Below are positions 1 through 3,283 of a DNA stretch of 7,404 nucleotides, piece by piece. The DNA comes from Minisyncoccota bacterium. Lineage in GTDB: Bacteria; Patescibacteriota; Minisyncoccia; Phycocordibacterales; GCA-2747955. Both the position numbers and the translations under genes were made by a program. Location of the stretch: the NCBI GenBank assembly GCA_023143935.1, contig JAGLGQ010000069.1, positions 1 through 7,404 of the forward strand, given 5' to 3'. Every line of letters begins with the position of its first letter. Position 1 is the first letter of the stretch. The notes under the pieces are model-generated. The model was not told where the DNA came from, made no database searches, and was given only the letters and a program-made list of their open reading frames with translations.

Positions 1-175
1 AAATAATACCTGTACCTAAAACACCCAAATCAACATATAGTGTATTTTTTTCATTTACAATTACAGACCCTTCAACATTATCGCCAGCTTGTGGCAAATC
101 TTGAACCTTATTACCAAATAAATCACTAACTTGAGCACCGTTATTAGTCTCAAAATTTTCTTTTTCTTCTATCAT
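1..175 (-). CDS. rpsA: 30S ribosomal protein S1, N-terminal part (cut by window edge)
   Basis: The visible 58 codons start with a short acidic lead (MIEEKENFETNNGAQ) and run into the start of an S1 RNA-binding domain: a Leu-Pro-x-x-Gly-Asp-x-Val-x-Gly-x-Val strand at about residues 27-39, then LYVDLGVLGTGII at 46-58, which matches the first strands of the S1 OB fold. In bacteria, S1 is the multi-domain 30S protein that binds mRNA. Only the first domain is visible, so another S1-domain protein is possible. I chose the ATG at 175. An in-frame ATG at 214 would add MARNSTFYKEKIK, which resembles no usual S1 N-terminus, and that ATG sits in the loop of a hairpin (201-232) that looks like leader RNA. 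Neither ATG has a Shine-Dalgarno motif. The gene is divergent from the 700-1878 gene. Confidence 0.75.
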   Translation of the reverse strand, partial: MIEEKENFETNNGAQVSDLFGNKVQDLPQAGDNVEGSVIVNEKNTLYVDLGVLGTGII

Positions 176-200
176 TTTTATTTTTTCTTTATAGAAAGTA

Positions 201-243
201 CTGTTTCGAGCCATAATTTTCGTAAGAAACAGGGTTAGCTAAC
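201..243 (-). promoter_or_regulatory. Structured leader of the S1 gene: 7-bp hairpin plus 10-bp palindrome
   Basis: Two symmetric elements lie between the likely S1 promoter and the preferred start at 175. One is the inverted repeat CTGTTTC (201-207) / GAAACAG (226-232), whose 18-nt loop holds the alternative ATG at 214. The other is the perfect palindrome GTTAGCTAAC (234-243). Autogenous control through leader RNA structure is known for E. coli rpsA. A similar role here is inferred only from position and symmetry. Confidence 0.35.
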
Positions 244-272
244 TATAAAAATTTCTAATATTTTACGAGTTT

Positions 273-278
273 ATTATA
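273..278 (-). promoter_or_regulatory. Candidate -10 box of the S1 gene
   Basis: On the minus strand this reads a perfect TATAAT, about 60 nt before the upstream ATG (214) and about 100 nt before the preferred ATG (175). No convincing -35 hexamer lies 16-18 nt away; CTATCA is the best match. If used, S1 would be one of the few genes here with a real 5' leader. In this AT-rich background a TATAAT match alone is weak evidence. Confidence 0.35.
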
Positions 279-368
279 CTATAAAATAAAAAAATTGATA
301 GGTCTTGGGTGTTTTTCGAGAGGTTTGGCATTTTTATATATAAATTTATAACAACGATTTTTTAAGAT

Positions 369-476
369 GTCCGACTTACCCCCACACACAAATTCATTTC
401 ATAAAAAATTAAAATTTTTTACCGCAAAATCTTTGATTTTGCAAAATGAATTTGTGTGTGGAGGCAGAAATCGGAC
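369..476. repeat. Large nested inverted repeat (three-hairpin structure)
   Basis: An outer GTCCGA (369-374) pairs with TCGGAC (471-476). Inside it an 18-bp perfect inverted repeat, CCACACACAAATTCATTT (382-399), pairs with 444-461. The loop contains two further perfect hairpins: AAAAAATT/AATTTTTT (403-420) and GCAAAATC-TTT-GATTTTGC (424-442). The DNA or its RNA could fold as a long stem ending in a three-way junction. The element is in the non-coding gap between divergent genes and is less AT-rich than its surroundings. The pairing is directly visible. Its nature (structured RNA, REP-like or MITE-like palindrome) is not determined. Small open frames crossing it on both strands look like artefacts of the symmetry. 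Confidence 0.75.
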
Positions 477-505
477 CTCGACGCGACGACTCACCCCAAC
501 GAATT

Positions 506-605
506 AACGACGGACGTTTTTCAAAAAGTCCGACTAGTAGGATTTTGCGAAATCCCACAAATCGGACTTTGACGACGACGAGAAACAACCTCACGACGTA
601 CGACA
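506..605. repeat. Second palindromic element, diverged relative of the first, with competing pairings
   Basis: AAAGTCCGA (525-533) pairs with TCGGACTTT (562-570). They enclose the hairpin GGATTT-TGCG-AAATCC (540-555). The left arm can instead pair with the upstream GGAC (512-515) through TTTTT-C-AAAAA (517-527), so two folds exclude each other. The GTCCGA...TCGGAC arms and the CGACG-rich sequence after the right arm (571-605) resemble those of the 369-476 element followed by 477-516, suggesting a diverged tandem duplication. On the minus strand the arm TCGGACTTTTT looks terminator-like, but no gene needs a terminator here. Confidence 0.6.
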
Positions 606-635
606 AATTTTTATTAAATTGCTCGTTTTTTAAAA

Positions 636-659
636 ATTTAACAGTTTTTTTTGTTAAAT
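636..659. repeat. 8-bp inverted repeat upstream of the 700-1878 gene
   Basis: ATTTAACA (636-643) and TGTTAAAT (652-659) form a perfect 8-bp inverted repeat with an 8-nt T-rich spacer. It lies 28 bp before the -10 box at 688, just upstream of the -35 region. The layout fits an operator or a short hairpin, but AT-rich DNA gives such repeats by chance, so a regulatory role is only a suggestion. Confidence 0.3.
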
Positions 660-687
660 ATACCTGTTATTTTAAACAAAAATAATA

Positions 688-693
688 TATAAT
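688..693 (+). promoter_or_regulatory. -10 box giving a leaderless start for the 392-codon gene
   Basis: A perfect TATAAT is followed by 6 nt (GTTTTT) and then the ATG at 700, so transcription should begin at or next to the start codon. The -35 is weak: CTGTTA at 664-669 with an 18-nt spacer is the best candidate. The same -10-to-ATG distance occurs at three other genes in the window. Confidence 0.55.
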
Positions 694-699
694 GTTTTT

Positions 700-1878
700 A
701 TGTTTAACTTTTTATCAAAATTTAAAAAAAAAGATATTTATGTTTGTGGTTTAAATTTTGAAGAAGATTTTACTTTTCAACTTTTAGAGCTCAAAAAAAT
801 AAATAAATCTTATGCTCCTGTTTTTTTTAAGAATATTTTTTTAGAAGATATTTTTTCAAAAGAATTATTTAAAAAAGAAAAATTTATAAAATATTTTAAA
901 AATTATAAAAAAGAAATTAAATCTGATGTAATAAAGGTTTATATAAATAAATCTGAAAAATTAAAAAAAGAGATAGAATATTCTTTAAAAATTGTGGGTT
1001 TTAAAAAAATTATTTTTGTAGATAAAAAAAATGTTTTGGGTATTATTTTAAATAATTTTACTCCATATGAAAGAAATGTTTTTTATTTTACACAAAAAAG
1101 AATTTATTTTTTTAATGTAAAAGATAAAGATATAAATTTTTTAGATGAATTAAGTTCTAAAAATTTTTCTTCTTTAAAAATTGAAGAATTTTTACAAAAA
1201 TCAAAAACTTCTACTGTATATATTACTGGTAATGTTCAAAATAAATTAGATTCTATTAAAAAAACATTAAAAATTTCAAATTATAAAATGGAGTTATTAA
1301 ATATTTGGAATAATTTTTTAAATTTTAAAGATGATATACCAGCAATAAATTTAATTGATAGTTATGATTATATTGATGTTTTATCTTTTACAGTACCTAG
1401 TTTAAACAAAAGACCTTATTTGGGAGAAAAAATAATAGAAGAAAAAGAATCTACGCTTTTATTGTCGCGGGGGCGAGTAAAAGTTAAGATAACGGAAATT
1501 GAAGAAGCAGAAATAAAAGAAAAAAAAGAAATTAAGAAAAATAAAAAAAAGAAAGAAGTTAAAAAAGTCGCTCCAAATGTTTTGTTTTTACCAAAACATA
1601 ATTCTAATTTTGTAAAAAAAATTAGAAATTTATTTTTAAAAAGAAAGAAAAAGGTGGTTGTTGTAGAAAAAAAGGAAGAAAAAGAAAAAAATAATAATGT
1701 TCAAAAAAATAAAAAAGAGATAAAAAAAGATAAAAAAAATATCAAAAAAGGTAAGAAAAAAGGTAAAAAATCTGTTTTTTTACCTAAAAAAGTTAAAAAA
1801 TTATTTTTACCGAAATTTTTACCGAAAAAAAATGGTGTTTGGAAAAAAATACAAAAATTTTTTAAATTTAAAATATAA
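700..1878 (+). CDS. Degenerate PilM/FtsA-like (actin-fold-derived) protein with Lys-rich tail
   Basis: A 392-residue protein. Residues about 1-235 look like a decayed PilM/FtsA-type protein. After MFNFLSKFKKKDIYVCGLNF comes a region where the nucleotide-binding signatures (DIG-type phosphate loops) are not recognisable. Residues 171-233 then keep the order expected near the end of the fold: a VYITGN strand, the INIWNN-like segment (200-205), DDIPAI (211-216) and a Ser-Tyr-x-Tyr-x-x-x-x-x-F helix. From about 260 it becomes a highly charged, Lys/Glu-rich and probably disordered tail with four FLPK motifs (296-299, 360-363, 369-372, 373-376). There is no signal peptide or membrane segment. In type IV pilus systems PilM is a cytoplasmic scaffold, and pilT lies 2.8 kb away, so a pilus role is plausible but inferred. 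Nucleotide binding seems lost. The start is supported by the TATAAT box 6 nt upstream. The family call is from motif memory and needs structure comparison. Confidence 0.6.
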   Translation: MFNFLSKFKKKDIYVCGLNFEEDFTFQLLELKKINKSYAPVFFKNIFLEDIFSKELFKKEKFIKYFKNYKKEIKSDVIKVYINKSEKLKKEIEYSLKIVGFKKIIFVDKKNVLGIILNNFTPYERNVFYFTQKRIYFFNVKDKDINFLDELSSKNFSSLKIEEFLQKSKTSTVYITGNVQNKLDSIKKTLKISNYKMELLNIWNNFLNFKDDIPAINLIDSYDYIDVLSFTVPSLNKRPYLGEKIIEEKESTLLLSRGRVKVKITEIEEAEIKEKKEIKKNKKKKEVKKVAPNVLFLPKHNSNFVKKIRNLFLKRKKKVVVVEKKEEKEKNNNVQKNKKEIKKDKKNIKKGKKKGKKSVFLPKKVKKLFLPKFLPKKNGVWKKIQKFFKFKI

Positions 1879-1905
1879 AAAAACTAAGTTTAAACTTAGT
1901 TTTTT
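1878..1905. terminator. Bidirectional intrinsic terminator between convergent genes
   Basis: A perfect 28-nt palindrome with arms AAAAAACTAAGTTT and AAACTTAGTTTTTT. It can end transcripts from the 700-1878 gene (T6 on plus) and from the small gene at 1917-2114 (T6 on minus). The stem core ACTAAG/CTTAGT is GC-poor, as expected in this genome. It begins on the last base of the upstream stop codon. Confidence 0.8.
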
Positions 1906-1916
1906 AATTTAGAGAT

Positions 1917-2114
1917 TTAGAAAGTTTTAGATAATTTTCTTTTAAAATCTCTTGCTATTTTTGCTGCATTATGTTGTTGCCATGGTTTCATTTCTCTCTT
2001 TTTTTCCTGTGTTATTTTTCTTAATTCTGTAAACATTGACCCCAATTCTTTTTTATTTAGTTTGGGATTTTTTAAACTTTGTTGAGAAAATTCTGGTGTT
2101 ATTTGTTTTTCCAT
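1917..2114 (-). CDS. Small basic protein of unknown function (65 aa)
   Basis: I do not recognise this protein. It is Lys/Arg- and Gln-rich and probably helical after residue 20. It contains LNKKELGSMFTELRKITQEK (19-38), then MKPWQQHNAAKIARDFKRKL (42-61). It has no signal peptide, membrane segment or cysteine. It is treated as a real gene because it has the best promoter in the window (TTGCAA, 17-nt spacer, TATTAT) ending 7 nt before the ATG, and because it stops 11 bp from the convergent terminator that can serve it. It is last of three same-strand small genes, 47 bp after the 61-codon frame. The composition would fit a nucleic-acid-binding or ribosome-associated peptide, but that is a guess. 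Confidence 0.6.
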   Translation of the reverse strand: MEKQITPEFSQQSLKNPKLNKKELGSMFTELRKITQEKKREMKPWQQHNAAKIARDFKRKLSKTF

Positions 2115-2121
2115 ATTTTTT

Positions 2122-2150
2122 ATAATACCCTAATAATTTAAATATTGCAA
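2122..2150 (-). promoter_or_regulatory. Promoter of the 65-codon gene, predicted leaderless
   Basis: On the minus strand: -35 TTGCAA (2145-2150), 17-nt spacer, -10 TATTAT (2122-2127), then 7 nt to the ATG at 2114. The spacing is ideal for a sigma-70-type promoter and places the transcript start at the start codon. Confidence 0.6.
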
Positions 2151-2161
2151 GTTTTTATTTA

Positions 2162-2347
2162 TTATTTTTTATAACCCCTTAAACATTTTTTTAATCTATA
2201 ATATCTTTCTGATTCACCCTCCCATCCTTTTTTTAAACTTTTTCTTAAAGTTTTGATTCTTTGTCTTCGTTTTTGTTCCATATTTTGTGCGTTTCTTTTT
2301 TTTTCTTCTTTTCTGGATTTTACTAAACGACTTTCTTCTTTTTCCAT
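2162..2347 (-). CDS. Small, very basic protein of unknown function (61 aa)
   Basis: I do not recognise this protein. Nearly half of its residues are Lys, Arg or Glu, arranged as a long amphipathic helix (MEKEESRLVKSRKEEKKRNA...), with a single Cys at position 54 and a YYRLKK segment near the end. Its start lies 10 nt after the stop of the 103-codon gene, which fits co-transcription. Its own AT-rich upstream sequence also holds TAATAT-like boxes. The positive charge could suit RNA or ribosome binding; this is inference from composition only. Low-complexity Lys/Glu frames can be spurious in AT-rich DNA, so reality as a gene is moderate. Confidence 0.5.
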   Translation of the reverse strand: MEKEESRLVKSRKEEKKRNAQNMEQKRRQRIKTLRKSLKKGWEGESERYYRLKKCLRGYKK

Positions 2348-2357
2348 TTTTATATTA

Positions 2358-2669
2358 TTATCTACTATATAATATTTTATATAATTCTAGTTTTTCTTTA
2401 TATTTTTTTAATAATTCATTTAATTTTTTTTCTGCTTCAACTGGATTTTTTTTGATATTTTTTGATATTTTAGAAATTTCTTCTATGGTTGTTTCAAAAA
2501 AATCTTTATTATTTTGTAATTTTTCTGCTAATTTTAACTTATTTCGTACATCTTTTTGTAATTCTTTTAATTCCTTTTTTATGTCTTGTTTATATTCCCA
2601 AATAAGAAACCACTCAATTGATCCTCCTGTTTTTATTTTTCCTGGTAAATTATATTTTTCTTTTGACAT
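2358..2669 (-). CDS. Helical coiled-coil-like protein of unknown function (103 aa)
   Basis: I do not recognise this protein. Residues 1-27 (with GGSIEWFLIWEYKQ at 15-28) contain aromatic residues and may form a short folded or hydrophobic segment. Residues 28-103 are a Lys/Glu/Leu-rich heptad-like helix (KKELKELQKDVRNKLKLAEK...), typical of a coiled coil. There is no cysteine, no signal peptide and no convincing transmembrane segment. It is first in the run of three small minus-strand genes and has its own promoter (2710-2738). The start codon has no Shine-Dalgarno sequence. The non-repetitive N-terminus and the promoter make a real gene more likely than not. Confidence 0.6.
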   Translation of the reverse strand: MSKEKYNLPGKIKTGGSIEWFLIWEYKQDIKKELKELQKDVRNKLKLAEKLQNNKDFFETTIEEISKISKNIKKNPVEAEKKLNELLKKYKEKLELYKILYSR

Positions 2670-2709
2670 AATTTCTGTTTAAAATTAAAAATGGTTTTTT
2701 TATAATTTT

Positions 2710-2738
2710 ATTATGTCATGATAATGTTTTTATTGCAA
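2710..2738 (-). promoter_or_regulatory. Promoter of the 103-codon gene
   Basis: On the minus strand: -35 TTGCAA (2733-2738), 17-nt spacer, -10 CATAAT (2710-2715) preceded by TGA, giving an extended TGn -10. The start codon is 40 nt downstream, so this transcript has a leader of roughly 33 nt, unlike the leaderless genes nearby. The -35 overlaps the end of a 13-A run (2737-2749). Confidence 0.45.
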
Positions 2739-2805
2739 AAAAAAAAAAATCACAATACAAACGGCATACAACGTGGAGCCTCTGTATCTTGTGTTCTGGC
2801 TCCTT

Positions 2806-2826
2806 AAAAAAAATCACCTGCGGTGA
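2806..2826 (-). terminator. Second terminator-like hairpin downstream of the tRNA
   Basis: On the minus strand it reads TCACC-GCA-GGTGA followed by eight T, a short but clean intrinsic terminator. It lies in the repeat unit distal to the tRNA and would act as a backup to 2873-2899. A further 13-T run (minus strand, 2737-2749) occupies the same place in the next unit but has no good hairpin before it. Confidence 0.5.
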
Positions 2827-2872
2827 ACGACGGACGACGTGGAGCTTCTGTATCCTGCGTTCTGGCTCCTTT

Positions 2873-2899
2873 AAAAAAACCACTTGCGGTGGTTTTTTT
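2873..2899 (-). terminator. Intrinsic terminator of tRNA-Thr
   Basis: Arms AAAAAAACCAC and GTGGTTTTTTT form an 11-bp stem around a 5-nt loop (CGCAA on the minus strand). On the minus strand it starts at the last base of the encoded CCA and ends in T7. It could also stop transcription on the plus strand. The outer sequences TTCTGGCTCC (tRNA end) and GGAGCCAGAA (2860-2869, minus) extend the symmetry, with a 3-nt bulge on one side. Confidence 0.8.
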
Positions 2900-2974
2900 G
2901 GAGCCAGAACCCAGACTCGAACTGGGGACCTACCGCTTACAAGGCGGTTGCTCTACCAACTGAGCTATTCTGGC
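2899..2974 (-). tRNA. trnT: tRNA-Thr, anticodon UGU
   Basis: A complete 76-nt cloverleaf can be read on the minus strand. The acceptor GCCAGAA pairs with TTCTGGC. The D arm is GCTC-AGTTGGTA-GAGC. The anticodon arm is ACCGC-CTTGTAA-GCGGT with anticodon TGT at 2939-2941, decoding ACA and probably other Thr codons by wobble. The variable loop is AGGTC and the T arm is CCCAG-TTCGAGT-CTGGG. The discriminator is U73 (E. coli tRNA-Thr has A), and CCA is encoded. All stems are perfect. A terminator follows immediately. Plus-strand reading of this tRNA yields the well-known artefact peptide containing TRTGDLPL, which is not a gene. Confidence 0.95.
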
Positions 2975-3022
2975 GTACTTTTTATTTGGTATATTTTTGT
3001 CAGTCTATCTTAATTTTATTGA

Positions 3023-3089
3023 GCAACCGCCTTAAGGCGACTCCGAGTTTTAATTCAACTCGTCCCTCCACAAACTAAGCTATTCTGGC
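3023..3089 (-). pseudogene. tRNA-Thr-derived remnant B (tRNA-like, no acceptor 3' strand)
   Basis: On the minus strand it begins with the tRNA-Thr 5' end (GCCAGAATAGCTTAGTT, one change from the intact gene) and then departs. It continues with the stem CGAGTT-GAATTAA-AACTCG, a hairpin around GCCTTAAGGC, and ends GGCGGTTGC, which is the reverse complement of part of the tRNA D/anticodon region. No TTCTGGC 3' acceptor strand follows, so it cannot form a functional tRNA. It shares most positions with remnant C (3137-3204). Confidence 0.6.
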
Positions 3090-3136
3090 AAATTTAATAT
3101 CTTATTTAGAGCCGTATATTTATTGGTTATTTATCG

Positions 3137-3204
3137 GCAACCGCCTTGTCAAGGCACTCCAGATTTTGATTCAATCTGTCCCTCCACAAACTGAGCTATT
3201 CTGG
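3137..3204 (-). pseudogene. tRNA-Thr-derived remnant C (tRNA-like, no acceptor 3' strand)
   Basis: It has the same architecture as remnant B. The minus strand begins GCCAGAATAGCTCAGTT, identical to the intact tRNA-Thr. It continues through GTGGAGGGA, the stem CAGATT-GAATCAA-AATCTG and hairpin GCCTT-GAC-AAGGC, and ends GGCGGTTGC. The 10 nt upstream of the tRNA are also duplicated, giving a 27-bp perfect direct repeat (2958-2984 and 3189-3215). No 3' acceptor strand is present. Read on the plus strand, the TTGTCAA loop resembles a GUC anticodon loop with only three good stem pairs, so I do not call a tRNA there. Confidence 0.6.
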
Positions 3205-3260
3205 CGTACTTTTTACTTCCTTTATAAAAGCAAAAAATATTTTAACACTTTTTTCACTTT

Positions 3261-3283
3261 TTTCAAGAAAAATTATCTTGAAA
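3261..3283. repeat. 7-bp inverted repeat across the dnaN stop codon
   Basis: TTTCAAG (3261-3267) and CTTGAAA (3277-3283) flank 9 nt that include the dnaN TAA. On the minus strand the hairpin is followed by AAAGTG rather than a T tract, so it is not a standard intrinsic terminator. It may stabilise the mRNA end or be chance. Confidence 0.3.

Larger units (their letters stand above)
2771..2899. repeat. Two 66-bp-period repeats carrying inverted copies of the tRNA-Thr 3' end
   Basis: Two units in tandem (2771-2836 and 2837-2899) each contain, on the plus strand, ACGTGGAGC, then CTGTAT, then GTTCTGGCTCC, then an A7-A8 run and a short GC hairpin. GTTCTGGCTCC is exactly the 3' end of the adjacent tRNA-Thr (acceptor strand, discriminator and CC of CCA), but in the opposite orientation to the tRNA. 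Within each unit GGAGC can pair with GCTCC 19 nt later. The units look like tRNA-end-plus-terminator duplications inverted around the terminator. The 11-mer AACGACGGACG (2826-2836) between them recurs at 506-516. Confidence 0.65.

Noticed and set aside
409..606. 65-codon minus-strand frame across the same island
   Set aside because: It is the mirror of the plus-strand frame over inverted repeats, with no family similarity I recognise. The hairpins, not codons, are the obvious structure.
446..685. 79-codon plus-strand frame starting MNLCVEAEIGPRRDD
   Set aside because: It runs through the two palindromic elements, and its composition switches with them. The antisense frame is equally open, and there is no promoter fit. 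The inverted repeats explain the openness.
700..1878. Alternative genetic code (UGA as Gly or Trp)
   Set aside because: Recognised genes are full length with TGG for Trp and no in-frame TGA. Standard code fits.
2450..2475. Short direct repeat TTTTTTGATATT on the plus strand
   Set aside because: It falls inside the 103-codon gene and encodes Lys/Ile/Ser-rich helix. Such repeats are expected in low-complexity A/T codons.
2287..2682. 131-codon plus-strand Phe-rich frame
   Set aside because: It is antisense to the 103-codon gene and the start of the 61-codon gene. The Phe/Leu-rich composition is just the complement of Lys/Glu codons.
2771..2899. T-box riboswitch next to a tRNA
   Set aside because: No aminoacyl-tRNA synthetase or amino-acid gene lies downstream, and the characteristic T-box sequence is not visible. 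The repeats copy the tRNA end instead.
2789..3078. Overlapping plus-strand frames containing TRTGDLPLTRRLLYQLSYSG and a DSNWGPTAYKA variant
   Set aside because: These are translations of the antisense strand of tRNA-Thr, a common annotation artefact.
3137..3204. Functional tRNA-Asp(GUC) on the plus strand in remnant C
   Set aside because: Only three anticodon-stem pairs form, the T-loop lacks TTC-R-A, and no 5' acceptor strand complementary to TCCCTCC lies upstream at the right distance.
2771..3215. CRISPR array
   Set aside because: Repeats are few, imperfect, in both orientations and tRNA-derived, without uniform spacers or cas genes.
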